DNA from: Microcyclospora pomicola
Lineage: Eukaryota > Ascomycota > Dothideomycetes > Capnodiales
DNA length: 64,000 bases
NCBI GenBank assembly: GCA_002786065.1
Contig: NHNY01000007.1
Location: 186,001 to 250,000 of the forward strand
Direction: 5' to 3'
A model generated the notes under the pieces. It was not told the DNA's origin. It did not search any database and worked only from the letters and a program-made list of their open reading frames with translations. Each line of letters opens with the position of its first letter. The stretch's first letter is position 1. Of the stretch, positions 33,531 to 45,018 are shown piece after piece. The position numbers and the translations under genes were made by a program.

Positions 33531-34751
33531 ATGTCCCATCTCAGGAATCTAGTCGACTTCGCGCAATCTATATATCAGTCAGGCACCATGAGTTGTACGA
33601 CAGAGTCGGAGAACTCCGGATGGAATGCCGCATGGAACGAGCATGTGCCTTCTGTATCTCAGGGCCTCTTCTCATCTGGTTCAACGCTGGCTCACGACGA
33701 CAGGAACCCTGGACTCCCAGGGCCCATCAACTTCACGGACACAGTGACCGTACTGGTCGGCCCAGAAAGGATCCCGTTTACCGTCCTCAAGGGTCCTCTC
33801 TGCCAATGCTCCCGTTTCTGGCGTAAAAAGTTCAATGATCGCTTTGCCCACCCGCACGGTATCGCGCTGCCTATGGTCGAGCCGGACTTGTTCAACAATT
33901 ATCTCCAATGTGCCTACTTTGGCCACATAAAGGAAAAGCGCGGTACTGTCCGCGGAACGCACATGCTGCTGACCCGAATGTATATATTTGCCGACGAGCT
34001 GGGTGACGACTGGGTGGCAAACCGCGTTATCGACCGCATAAACCGTCCCGAGTTCAGAGTGCCACATGACGCAGCAAAATAGTTCGTCTATGAGAACACA
34101 GCGGTTGGCTCCCTGCTGCGCCGTCTATACCTGGATATCTGGCTGCATCGGAGCGACGCAGATCGTTTCGCAGCTTCACCAGAAACGTTTCCCCCTCAGT
34201 TCGGAGTTGATCTGGCTGTGGAGTGGATGAAGAGCATGTCATGGAACCACAACACCAATGACATGCTTGACCGGTCGCAGCGCAGGCTACCATATGTGTC
34301 GCCTTCGAAAAGGCCTTGCCGATATCACAAGCATAGCTCTCCTGAGACGGTCTGCGTTCCATCAACACACATCGAAAGGTGGCTCGATACCGATACGACT
34401 GAGCTGGAGGATCCGAACCAAGACGATGACCCCCCAAGGGATGATGAGGTGGACCATAATGGATGGGAGGCTGAAGGTGAGGCTTCTCGGTCATGTGTCA
34501 ACGGCAAGGACGACCATGATGGAGAGAATGAGGACCAAGAGGAACATGTCGAAAAGAAACATGTCGACAACCATGTGGAAGCGGAAAACGTTGAAGGCCA
34601 TGTCGTAGAGGAACATGTCGATAACCGTGTCGAAAATCGTTTCGAAAATCACCTCGAAGACCACCTCGAAAGACATGTCGAAGAAAACCGCATCAAGGGA
34701 GTCAATAATGGAGAAACTCGAGAAGAAAAAGTGTCTTGGCGGACAATATAA
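33531..34751 (+). pseudogene. BTB/POZ copy E with an in-frame TAG and a C-terminal EHV repeat
   Basis: The frame runs from ATG 33531 to the stop at 34749-34751 with one internal TAG at 34080-34082. Before it: a 60-residue extension absent from the other copies, then a BTB domain (INFTDTVTVLVGPERIPFTV, MVEPDLFNNYLQCAYFG, YIFADELGDDWVANRVIDRI). After it the frame continues without shift into the second family block (YENTAVGSLLRRLYLDIWLH) and the motif KRPCRYHKHSSPETVC. A repetitive tail follows (34530-34690), rich in E-x-H-V units such as EEHVEKKHVDNHVE, and it ends at WRTI. The TAG falls at the edge of the second block and no intron of normal size could remove it without losing conserved residues. 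Either a 183-aa short protein is made or the copy is dead. Confidence 0.7.
34530..34690 (+). repeat. Imperfect ~12-bp coding repeat in BTB copy E
   Basis: Repeated units of the form gaa-cat-gtc-gaa/gac, each about 12 bp, encode degenerate E/D-x-H-V/L tetrapeptides. Unit length stays a multiple of three, so the frame is kept even though it lies after the internal TAG. Spacing varies between units. Confidence 0.7.
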
Positions 34752-35172
34752 AGGAACAGAAGACCCCGGTCGGCCTGCGTGAAAGCTGGTGGCAACTTCA
34801 GACCGGCATTACTTGTAACATGTCGGCAAGTTGTGAATCCTCACATGCTTCCCTCTCCGCTTCTGGCAAGTGAATACCAACAAGCATGTTAGGACAACAC
34901 CTCATCGTGTTGGCAACAGGTGTCGGTCATCTGCTGTCGCGTGCTCCTCACCATATAGATTTACTCGTATCAAACTTTCCAGACTTGTACCCCTTTCACT
35001 TCCATTTATCCTATACTCCTTTGCGCGCGGCCTCGCCTCCTGTTGAGATCACTCCTTCTCGGGCGGACATTGGCAAGCTCTGTGCACTATTCTCAAAATC
35101 CACTTATACCGCATCGCAATCCCTCGAAATTGTGGTCTACTACCGGCTCCTTACCTTAGTCAAGCGGCCATC
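34752..35172. other. Intergenic between BTB genes E and F
   Basis: This stretch of 420 bp is the promoter side of gene F. No element is recognised. Confidence 0.5.
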
Positions 35173-35945
35173 ATGGGTGACACACATGATGCTGTGACGG
35201 TCAACACTAAGCTCGAGTTTGTCGAAACCCCCACAATCTCCTGTGTGACTATAGCTGATTCAGTGGCAGTATCGATTTCAGCAAAGCTTTCGAGGTGTTC
35301 GTCGGGCCAGACAAGGAAGCGTTCATCGTGCACGAAGCGATCTTAACTACACACTCGAAGTTCTTCAAAGCTGCACGCTCTAAAGCCTGGGCCGGGGCCG
35401 GTAGTACGAACTCTGTCGATCTTCCAGAAGATGAGCCTCGAGTTTTCCGCCACTACTTACACTGCGTCTATTTTGGAGGAACAGCAGGTTATTTTGAAGC
35501 TCGAAGCTTCCAAGATGTTGATTACATCAAGTTGTGGATCCTTGCCGACAGACTAGGCGACTCCAAGACCGCAAACCTTGTCATCGACAAGATTGGGTAT
35601 ATCGTTACAATCGATCGTACACTGAGCTCTGAAGCACTGGCATACTGCCATGACCACTCGCTTGATGGATCGGCGATACGTCGCTTGTGTGTGGATGCTG
35701 AGCTTTGTAGACCTAATGCCGATATGGACAAGCAGAGCTGGCGGCTGTATCCCGATCAGTTCCTGCGTGATATAGGAATGGCTTCAATGTTGTTGGCAGC
35801 ACATTTATCGAGATCATGGGACTCAAGGGAGCGGATACTGGAGCGCGAAGATCCAAAGAAGCGACCATGCAATTACCACCAACACGACTCGGACAAGGAC
35901 AGATGTACAGGCAAGTGGACCCCAGCCGATGAAAAGATCATATAG
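35173..35945 (+). CDS. BTB/POZ-domain protein F (tandem family)
   Basis: 241 aa from exons 35173-35216 and 35264-35945. Exon 1 (MGDTHDAVTVNTKL) ends in phase 2 as in B and D. The 47 bp intron uses a GTTTGT donor and ATTCAG acceptor, and splicing gives DGSIDFSKAFEVFVGPDKEA. The family pattern follows: FIVHEAILTTHSKFFKAARS, LPEDEPRVFRHYLHCVYFGG, WILADRLGDSKTANLVIDKI, then CHDHSLDGSAIRRLCVDAEL. The C-terminal motif is KRPCNYHQHDSDKDRC (C-x2-H-x-H-x6-C). The exon 1 model is inferred from splice signals and from the conserved intron position; the weak donor makes it less certain than the main exon. Confidence 0.75.
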
Positions 35946-36233
35946 GAACGGCAATCTAGTTACACAACGCAACTGTTCATATCCGATGTCAGGGCATAAT
36001 AGCAGTACTGTGTTAAAGTCAGTATCGAAGTGGAGAATCGAAGATTTGGAGCGGACTCCAGAAGTAGACATGGTGCATGGCTTTCCCGCCATCAGGAGAC
36101 CAGACTTTCAGGCTGTCTTTGCAGCAAAGAGGCTGTGGTAGAAGCAGATGTGGAGTCTTCGATAGGGCGTAACTTTTCTGCAAGCATTTCTCGTTTCACA
36201 TAAGTGTTACTGGGCTCCTCACGTACAGACTGC

Positions 36234-37174
36234 TCATTTCGATCTTCCGCCGCCAATGTCTTGACCCAACTGCAGCAAAAGGTTAGCACAAACGAGCTTT
36301 GCATCGTACTTTGGGCCGCTTGGACCGAGAACTTACCCTGTAGCCGCCAATCTTGTCCCACTCCACCCGTTGCCGTGTTACCGGCAATTGTCTCCTCAAC
36401 CCCTTGAAGCTGCCCTCTGCCAGTGCGGTGAATGCCCTGTTCAGTTCCTCCTGAAACTTGTTCTCTACCTTCACAACCTCCCTCACCACAGCATCTGCAC
36501 CCTGTGACGCGCTGAACTCTACCTTCCGTGACGTGCTCATGCGTACATTCCCATCCTCGTAGTAATGCACATCCGCCTGGATCGTCCCCGTCACAGCCCC
36601 TGACCCTGGCACCAGCAGATACGTGCTCCGCCACCGGCCATTCCAGAAGTTCTGCGGCGAGTACTTATTCGCAACCAGCAGGATTGCCACTTCCGCATCG
36701 CCTGCCGTCATCGGGTAGACGCCAACCGTGGACGAAGGGAAATGCTCCGCCGCTGCCCCAGCAAAGCTCTTCTGCAAGCTCCGTATCAGATCCGCATGGG
36801 CGCTGTCGAGGGGATGTGATGATGCATTCGAGGCTCGTTGCGCGGCATGGTCGACTTGGAACGAGGTCTGCGAGGCTGTGTCGAAGTAGCGATCGCCGCC
36901 GAGGGCATTGTGTTTGCTGACGATGACGGCGTCGCTGGCGCTTGGCAGCTTGACGGTCGTGTATTGCTCTTCGTTGTACTTGCGGAACGCGGGTTCGAGG
37001 TTCTGGACTTCACTGGGAGCGAGGGCTTTGATGTCGGCGATTACGTTGGAAAGCTGGAAGGGCGATTGAGGTTAGTATGCTTGCTATCCGAGGATGGGTA
37101 TTGGAACTCCTACCAACCTCTCCCGGGGGCGCAGACTCCACGAAGGAGGCGACCGTTTCTTGTTTAGAACCCAT
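36234..37174 (-). CDS. F-actin-capping protein subunit alpha
   Basis: Alpha subunit of the CapZ heterodimer, which caps barbed ends of actin filaments at cortical patches. Exons 37174-37118, 37053-36337 and 36269-36234, with introns of 64 and 67 bp, all phase 0, give 269 aa, the usual size. Landmarks: an N-terminal helix (VASFVESAPPGELSNVIADI), KYNEEQYTTVKLP, FWNGRWRSTYLLVPGSGAVT, then IQADVHYYEDGNVRMS, and the tail EWDKIGGYR-LGQDIGGGRSK. The tail is formed only after the last splice, and the final exon codes for just 11 residues. The conserved C-terminal tentacle supports this model. The partner beta subunit is not in the window. Confidence 0.93.
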
Positions 37175-37578
37175 GGTTGAATGCCTCGTTTCAAGCTGAT
37201 TCTGGACAGTTGAAGCTGGAGCAATTGAGTTTGGAACGTGGGGATGAGGTCTGAGGGGGATGTGACGATCATTCATGCCTGAGGCATTCACCATACGGGC
37301 TTCTAAACGATTGCCGTATACGGTGGACATAAAAAGGAGCACTTGACATGAATATACAGGCGACCTCTTTTTCCAACAAATGTAGATGCTTGAGTACCAA
37401 TCCCATATAGTAAGAGTTAATGCCGCTCCTTGCACCCATGAACCACCCAGCCATCACTTGCAACCAAGATCCCAGACCACACTCCCAAGATAGGATCATG
37501 ATCCCAGCACACTATCTGTGCATAAACATGCCTCGAACGCCGCAAACACCGTCGCTAAAAGATGCAGTCGACCGAATC
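37175..37578. other. Intergenic, promoter of capping protein alpha
   Basis: This stretch of 404 bp lies between the end of the Nif1-like gene and the start of the capping protein gene, both on the minus strand. No gene or clear element is seen. Confidence 0.5.
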
Positions 37579-39627
37579 CTACTCGATACTCATCTTCATC
37601 AAGCCGTCATGAGTATCAACCATTCCCTGCAGTCCCAATTTCTTCCCAGTCGCCATTGCCAGCCCAGCAGTGCTTGCAATTACACTTCCTTCTCTGCTCG
37701 TCCGAACACTTGCTGGAGTCGTCCCTCCGCCGTCTTGACTGCCACTTCGCTGGCTCTCTCTTCTCTCCGGCGGGAGGCCCCAGGCGGCGCTTCCAGCAAG
37801 ATCACGTTGTCCTGGAGAATGTGTCATTACCGGGGAGTTCTGCGCACTCATCCCAGGCGATACAGCGCGACGCTTGATGGTGGCAATGTCATAGTCGTCT
37901 TCTCTTCTTCGCTTGATTCTCTTGATATGCACTTCGTCGTTCATAGCTGACGCCATTCCGTTGCTATTGCTGCTTGGCGGCGCAAACGCTTCGGAGGCAT
38001 CACTTGCGGAGGACTGGGCGCGAGGGCGTCGCCACGTGTCTGAAAGTGGATGATCGATGAGGTCCGACATGGAACTCGGCTGACGTGAGAAAGAAGGTGG
38101 AGGAGGCGTGCGCATAGCTGGATCGAAACGATTCCAGTAATCCATTCCACCACTATTGCGACTAGCATGTGCGGCAAAGTTCATGCTGACGTCTTTCGTT
38201 CCAGTACTGTCAAGCTCTTGGCCGAAATCTTCCTGTGCGCTCTCAGGAACAGCAGGAAGGAGATTTGGCGAGGATGCTGCAGTGCTAGCGCGAGTGTCGT
38301 AAATATCAAGATCTGTAACGCTGTTGTCCCGCTCTCGTACTTGGCGAATCGTGTCGGCTTCTCTACGGACTTCAGTATCTACTGGTGTTGCCTCCTCTGC
38401 CAGAGCCGCCTTGATCCTGGCAAAGCCTTTTGTTTTTGGCAGGAGATTACTGCGTCTCGTAACGGTTCTCCTGACCACTCCTGGGGTTGACGGTGTCATT
38501 GTAGAAGCTTCGTCTCCACTGTCGTTACCGCTTGACAGATGCATTCTTTCAGCACCTAAGGCCAAGCTCTCACGTCTGCTTCTTGCTGCCGTCACCCATG
38601 CGGGAGCGCCCTCGATACTTCGAAGTGGCGGAGGTGATCCAGCTCTAGGCGACGCCATCGAGCTATAGCCGCTTCCACTCGTGCTACCACTTCTTTTCCT
38701 CCCTTTCTTGGCATCCTTCTGCAATCGAACTCGACGCAGCGTCTTCATGAGCGATGCTTGAGCCGGCGAAAATGCCCCACCACTCGGCCACATGGCGCTT
38801 TGTCCGCCTCCCGGTGTCGATGGCGCATTATAAGGTGTTGGTGCATTTGGGTTCTGCAACTTGTGCACCTGCGGCGTAGTATATATGGCATCCTCGTCTT
38901 CCATGCTTGCATCACCATCTGAGCCCGAGCTGTCGCTGTCACTGCCTAGCATATTCACACTTCCCACGCTGCTGCTGACCGTGCTTCGTTCTGCGGCCGC
39001 TTGTCCACCCCATGCCCAGGCCCCTCCCATCGAAAGATTCGGTGAGTCCAGCATCATCGCACTGATGCTTCCGTTCCGCGGTATCATCATTCCCTTTTGA
39101 GTAATCACAGGTGACGAATCTGGTGAGCTCTCGGCTAACGTCGAGTGGTGCAAGGTCGAGCAAGCTCGTGCAAAGTCCAGACCACGTGAATGTCGTGGCA
39201 GTGAAGTTGCTGGAGACGCCTGCATGTAGATATTGTTTGAATCGAGTTGCGGAGATAAGGGAGCTGTAGCTCGCGACAGCTGCGACGATGGATCCAGTCG
39301 TCGAGCCGAAGGTGATAGCATACCATTCCCAGTCCCTCGTTCAGTCCTATCACTACTATCTCCAGCGATTCCAGCTCCTCCCAATGTACTTGCGATCTGC
39401 AAGCTCAATCCGCGGTGCAGCAACCCTGGTCGGACCGAACGAGGCTTCGGTGTTGAGGGCACGGCCAAGTCACTGTCGTCCTTGCTCCCTGAAGTACCGC
39501 TCCATAGCCTTTCAGCAAAGCTAGGAGAAGGTGCGAGCTTGCCTGTGGGAGGATCGGAGAGGGATCTGTTCTTGGTCGGTGTCGTATTGGCTGAGTTCTG
39601 GCTCTGGCCTGCCATTTCGTCTCGCAT
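37579..39627 (-). CDS. Nif1-like, largely disordered Ser/Pro-rich protein (putative cell-cycle regulator)
   Basis: About 682 aa if translation starts at the first in-frame ATG in the main exon (39627). The frame is open to 39663 and an acceptor-like CTACACAG lies there, so a short upstream exon is likely but could not be fixed. The protein is Ser/Thr/Pro-rich with many SP/TP sites, which fits phosphorylation by proline-directed kinases. Conserved islands: SFAERLWSG near the start, HRGLSLQI, LDFARACSTLHHSTLAESSP, KGFARIKAALAEEATPVDTE and a basic KRIKRRREDDYDIATIKRRA. These islands remind me of fungal proteins annotated as cell-cycle inhibitor Nif1; that name is from memory and moderate at best. 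No catalytic domain is seen. Confidence 0.6.
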   Translation of the reverse strand: MRDEMAGQSQNSANTTPTKNRSLSDPPTGKLAPSPSFAERLWSGTSGSKDDSDLAVPSTPKPRSVRPGLLHRGLSLQIASTLGGAGIAGDSSDRTERGTGNGMLSPSARRLDPSSQLSRATAPLSPQLDSNNIYMQASPATSLPRHSRGLDFARACSTLHHSTLAESSPDSSPVITQKGMMIPRNGSISAMMLDSPNLSMGGAWAWGGQAAAERSTVSSSVGSVNMLGSDSDSSGSDGDASMEDEDAIYTTPQVHKLQNPNAPTPYNAPSTPGGGQSAMWPSGGAFSPAQASLMKTLRRVRLQKDAKKGRKRSGSTSGSGYSSMASPRAGSPPPLRSIEGAPAWVTAARSRRESLALGAERMHLSSGNDSGDEASTMTPSTPGVVRRTVTRRSNLLPKTKGFARIKAALAEEATPVDTEVRREADTIRQVRERDNSVTDLDIYDTRASTAASSPNLLPAVPESAQEDFGQELDSTGTKDVSMNFAAHASRNSGGMDYWNRFDPAMRTPPPPSFSRQPSSMSDLIDHPLSDTWRRPRAQSSASDASEAFAPPSSNSNGMASAMNDEVHIKRIKRRREDDYDIATIKRRAVSPGMSAQNSPVMTHSPGQRDLAGSAAWGLPPERRESQRSGSQDGGGTTPASVRTSREGSVIASTAGLAMATGKKLGLQGMVDTHDGLMKMSIE

Positions 39628-40059
39628 GGCACTTGCCAGGGCCGACTGTGTAGATACACGCAAGCGATTGGTTATTGTTAACGATCATACAATTCGCAAG
39701 CCAGCATACTGGCATCATAAGCTTGCGATTGGAATAGATACACGGTCAACACGGTAAGCAATGACTGGAACTCCATATGAGCTGCTTCTGATAGCTTCCC
39801 CAGTCGCTGAGAGTGGATGCGTGAGGTCACGGGGCGGAATTCACTCCGTGATAGAACTAATGACATGCCCATTGCTGAAGCGATCGAATAGTCTCTCATA
39901 TCTACATTCTTCATACATCAAATCTACAGGTCGTACAAGAAGGTCGCGTGAGCTAAATTTAGTATGTACAACCATGTTCTGCACATGGTGTTCCATGACC
40001 ACAGAGTCGAAGCATTCACACCAGATTGCCCACGAGGAGATCCGTCTTGAGCCAGATGA
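39628..40059. other. Intergenic, Sec3 3' end and Nif1-like upstream region
   Basis: This stretch of 432 bp may hold the missing first exon of the Nif1-like gene on the minus strand. ATG codons are present between 39680 and 39900, but none joins in phase to the 39649 acceptor with a strong donor. Confidence 0.45.
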
Positions 40060-43000
40060 TCAACGCCTGAAACCACCCGCCACATCAGCCTTCTCGAAAG
40101 GTAGCTCGACGTTCTTCTCCCCCTCGGTCGGTGGATAGACCTCTCTGATGATCCTCTCGGTCCTGTCAAGTACTCGCTCGTAGCCACGCTCGCACTCTTT
40201 GCATACAAATGTAACAAGTCCACGGCTGAGCTGTTCTTCGTCTCCATCGCCGAAGTGCTTTTCGATGCGTTTGCGGAGAGTCTCGATGCCCCGACGGATC
40301 TCTTTGCCGTCGTATTGTGCAAACAGAGTGCGTGCCACCTTACGAGAGTAAGAGGGCCGCTGGGCGATGGCTTGTGCGTTTGTAGGATGGGATGTCAGTA
40401 GAGATTCTGTGCTGTCGAGGAAGTCCTGAATGCATAGTTAGCATCAAGATCGGGCACAGCCAGAATGATTTGAACTCACCAAGAACTTTCCCAGCGGCCT
40501 CCGGAGCACGCGATTGACATAAGCTTCTAGGGCTTCCAGCCGCTCCAGCATAGCTCTGCCTCTCCACTCTGCCAGCACACCTTCCTTGCCTCCATCATCT
40601 ACCTCTTCAATGTAATGATTCATGTTTTCAATGAGCAGGATGTAGTGGTTGAGCATCTCCTTATCCTCGCTCTCATCTGTACCACCAGCTTTCTGAGCGG
40701 CTGCAGTGGCTGCGGTGGCTGCTGCGCCCGGGCTTTCCTTTGCGATGACTTTGAGACTATCAAACATCGCACGGTTGAGCCGTTGGTACGTATCGTCAAC
40801 AAGCTGACGTACAACAACCACGCAATCTGCAGGACCTTCGTAGTCCATGCCGGCCACAGCAGAGAAGATATTCTCAACCCCACTACTGAAGTGCGGGAAC
40901 ACCTTCATAAACCCAATCACTCCCTTGCGCTTCTTAATCTTCACCTTGGTGTCCTCAATGGCATGCACTTGTTCTTCGACGAATTTGTTCCACAGTTTCT
41001 GAAGGCGTGCAGTCAAAGATTCCACGAGCTGCAGTAGAAACTCTTGATTCGTATCTTGCAGGTAGTAAGCATGCTTGGCCAGTGATGCCATCACACCGAC
41101 GCCTTGTACAGGGTCCGTCGAGACACTCCACTCGAGTAAAGACCCCATCTCCGCCGCGAAACACGAGTTGAAGATCTCTTCCATGGCGGTCTGGATGCGT
41201 TTGCCCATGTCACGATCCGGGTCAAGGGGCTTGCGGTCTAAAAGATTAGTGCCACGACGACTATCAGGAGAGCTCGCAGCCACGGCATCTGGAAAATCAG
41301 AGGTCTCTAGACTGGTAATGTGGAACATGTCGATAAGGAAGTTCTGTTCTTGAGAGACCAACGGCGCCATATCGTCGAGAAGCCCAGCGAAGATCTCACT
41401 GGACATGAGTGACATGCCGGGGGCTCTTGTTGTGGCTGCGGAGTGTTTGTTGCCAGTGCCTGCATTCCTCAAGGTCTTCGCCAATGTCTGCGAACGTTTT
41501 ACTGTAAGCTTGCGTGCTGCTGCGAGACTGTTGCCAGCAATTCCACTCGCAGAGGTGGGGCCAACTTCTTCCTTCTCCAATGTGGTGAACAGCATATCTC
41601 CATCTTCTGGACCAGGCTTACGAGCACTGCGCTTCCAACTAGCAATGTTCTGTTTGAATCCATCTTCGTACAATGGGTGTGTACGAGACCAGTACATTCG
41701 CAACACTGTTTGCCAAGCGGGCTGATTGACTTCTTTCATGAACAAGATGAGTGGTGAGTAGATCCAGATTGAATGCTTTGCTTCGATAAATGCATCCTTC
41801 TGGAGCCTGACCGCAGAAGTTTGGCCTGGTCCTGCTGACATGGGTCGGAACACGCGCGGCTTGGCATCGTTCACGGCCGCTGTGAAGATGAGATCCATGT
41901 GCTGCATGAGCCGCTTACAGAAAGCGTTGCTCTCACGACCGTAAGTATCACTCTTTTCTCTCAAGGCTTTCATCGATGACAGATCGCTTCCGCCGTTCGC
42001 CAATGTACTTTTACTTCTTGGCTGTCCGTTCTCGTGGGCACGAACTTGCGGATCGATGGTTATCATTGCTCGATAGAGCCGCACCAGGCTACGTTCCACA
42101 TCGTACACACCCTGAGCGTTGTCTAAGTTGCCATGACGAAGTGGCTCGAGCACTTTTCGATCCAAGGACATGGTATCCACCAGACTGTTCAGCTCGTTCA
42201 GCAATAACTTCTGATTGGCTGATTGAACTTGTAGACCTTGGCTTTGCGCTTCGATATACGCAATATCTTCGTTCAGACTGCCGAGTTCCACGTTGTAGAG
42301 AGTGAGTAAACCCTCCAATTCATCACATTCCTGGATGGCTTTGTCGAGTAACGCCTCGACCTGCAAGACCTTATCATCTCGTGCAACATCGGTATGGCTG
42401 AGCCAGTTTCCTGCCTCGATACGCCCTTGCTCCCGTTTCAGACCTACTTCGATATCCGCCAGTTGTTTAGGCTGCAAGATTTTGGCGGTCCAGCCATGAT
42501 CGATCAGCGCAGCCTCGAAGTCAAGGCACTTATTCTCCAATAACGACCGTTCGATTCCAAGCTCAACAAGGTACTGATCTTGAACGCCACTCCTTCGCCT
42601 GACTTTTGCGACAGGCCTGTGGGCTTCGCGCTGCTCGAGGCGATCTGATTCGGCGTCTTGCTCTACCTGAGGAGCCTCAGGTTGCTGGACTTGTAGATGA
42701 TTCTCGAATGCGTCATCGGTGAGCTGGACCCCAGATGCACCATCCAAAGTTGGGGTCTCGGTCCTCCCCACAGGAGCAGGTGGAGAGGAGATCTCGACTT
42801 TGGGTGCCACTTGTAGAGAGGTACGCAGCGGGATCTCACGAGCAGCGGGTTTCTTTGGTGAGTCATCCACTGTTGCTTCCACTTTTGATGGAACCTCGGC
42901 CGTGTTTTGCCTCGAAGGCCGTGGTACTACAGCGGTTATACCATCCGGCTCAATGTTGCCTTCTCGTTCAGCCTTAGCCTTCAATATCTTCTCCGCCGCA

Positions 43001-45018
43001 CCACCAGGCCTAGGTTTGAAAGCTTGCGCTGCAGTAGCTGCAGCTTTCATCCTATCGCGAAGAGCGCTTTTGTTGTTCTTCTTGATCATGGGTCCCAGGC
43101 CAGGACGGTAGGTCTGATCAGGTTCTGGCGGCGTCTCCTCGCGACCCTGCTCTTCTCTGCTGGTGTCTGGAGTGGTGGAGGGAGGAGTAGCACCAAGTGG
43201 CGGAGGATCAGAAGCGCCAGGCATGTGGGTCATTGTTTCAGACACGGGCGATGCTACTCTGGCAACTGCAGCGGGAGGCTGCGTCTCTACAGGCGATTCC
43301 GTGTTTCTAGCTGTGTCTCTTGAAGGTGTGGGGCGATATTGTTCGCTTAAAGGTGTCTTGTTACGGCCCATAAGAGGTGGCGGCCTCAGTGCGGGATCAC
43401 CATCAGATTCCCCTCTATCTAGAATTGGACGTTTACGAGACCGCTCCGGAGTGGTTGGGCTTGCGGGCTGGGTATCTGGGTACTGGTGAGAGCCTGCAAG
43501 GGATGCGGGAGCCTGCTCGTTGCCCCAGTATCCTGTCAAAGCACCGATAGCTTGAACGTCGCCAGGATCGAGACCAGCAGACTCTTCGCTGACTGTTGTT
43601 TGTGGTGTTCGACTCTCATCCAGGGGAGAGACGGGCTGGAGCAGCTGTGATGTTTCGATTGGCGGAAGTTGCGGTGCACTAATATGCACAGGATGTTCAA
43701 GCTGGTGATTCGGCTGATCATGCTGATTACTACTCTGATGCATCCATCGCTGTTGGGTGCTCCTAGAAAGATTGCCACCACTGGCGAGTGTTGTCTGCTG
43801 GAAGGAACGATCGTCTGATGGTCTGTCATTTGCCATTCGTGCTGGGTACGATGCCTGTTGTCTTGGTGGACTAATTGATCTTGCAGGCGATGGCATGTAT
43901 TCCCGCTCTGAAGACACAGCAGAAACACTAGGACTACTAGACCTGATATGTGATTGAGGCAGTCGCTCATTGGAAGCATTCTGCGACATCTGAGGAGGAT
44001 GACCCCGGGGAACACCTAGTGTTGGAGTAGGAGATGTACCGGGTCTGTACTCCGATCGAGATACTTCTCCACCATTCGTACGCATATGTTCTTGACTCGC
44101 GAAGGATCTTGGCCCGGGCGGTGGACTCAAGCCATTGAATCGGGCAGGAGAGCCCGATCCCGACTGCTGTCTGCTTTGTGGAGGAATGCTTCCGGGAGGT
44201 CCTGGGCTGCCATAACGGCTGTTCGGGTCTCTGATCGCAAATGGTGGCTGTGGAGATGCCGGGGTTCCTCTTTCGGCATCGCTAAACTTCCTGGGTCCTG
44301 GCGGGCCCTGAACAGGCCTCTGGCCTGGTAGCTGAGCTAGGATGGCAGCCTTTTCCTTCTCATCATATCCTATAAGCTCTGGCACCTGCCCCTTGGTATA
44401 CTTGTTGTAGATCTTGATAGCACTTGCAATGAAGAAATCCTTCTCCTTTGATGTACCAGCCTGCCAGTAATACGGCTTCAGGATTGTGACCGTAAATCCC
44501 GTTATTCCAGCCCACTGCCGGTTTTGCGCCTCCCGATCACTTTGAGGTGGGAGACTGGAGGACGAGAAGGATTCGATTGCTGAAAGCTCTTCCATATTCC
44601 ACGTCTTTCCAATGCTGAAGCTACCATTGTTGTTCTCTCTTGCTTTGTGCATGCGCACACGACCCGTACTTCGCACAGCGATGATGATCAATCGTGGTTT
44701 CTTGCTCGAGATCGGACTATCTGGCGGCGGCGGCGACGAGGGGAATGCGCCATCTTCCGTGATACGGATATGAGTGATGTAGCTCTCCGAGAGCTGACCA
44801 TGGGGCTCCGTCTTGTTAAAGCACGACTCAATGATACGTCTCTTTTCATCCTCAAATCGTTCGGCTCGTGATGCTGCGCCCGCACTGCCGGCTCCACCGG
44901 CTGCGTCGGAGCGCTGGGGACATGCTGGTGCCGGGTTTCGTGCCAGAGATGGGTTGGAGCCATTGCTCACGTTGCGATGGCTAGTTGGTCCGTATGGCGG
45001 CTGGCCCGGTCGAGACAT
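40060..45018 (-). CDS. Exocyst complex subunit Sec3
   Basis: Landmark subunit of the exocyst, which tethers secretory vesicles at the plasma membrane. Exons 45018-40480 and 40425-40060, joined in phase 0 by a 54 bp intron, give 1634 aa. The N-terminus has the Sec3 PIP2/Rho-binding PH-like domain (RFEDEKRRIIESCFN, SYITHIRITEDGAFP, NGSFSIGKTWNMEELSAIES, GFTVTILKPYYWQAGTSKEK). A long Pro/Ser/Gln-rich disordered middle runs from about 230 to 800. A coiled-coil region (LLDKAIQECDELEGLLTLYN) and the Sec3 C-terminal helical rods follow. Splicing adds DFLDSTESLLTSHPTNAQAI and the end FEKADVAGGFRR. The disordered middle makes it longer than yeast Sec3. Confidence 0.93.

Noticed and set aside
34060-34130. 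An intron that would remove the TAG in BTB copy E
   Set aside because: Any fit would be too short or would delete the conserved D-E-L-G-D block.
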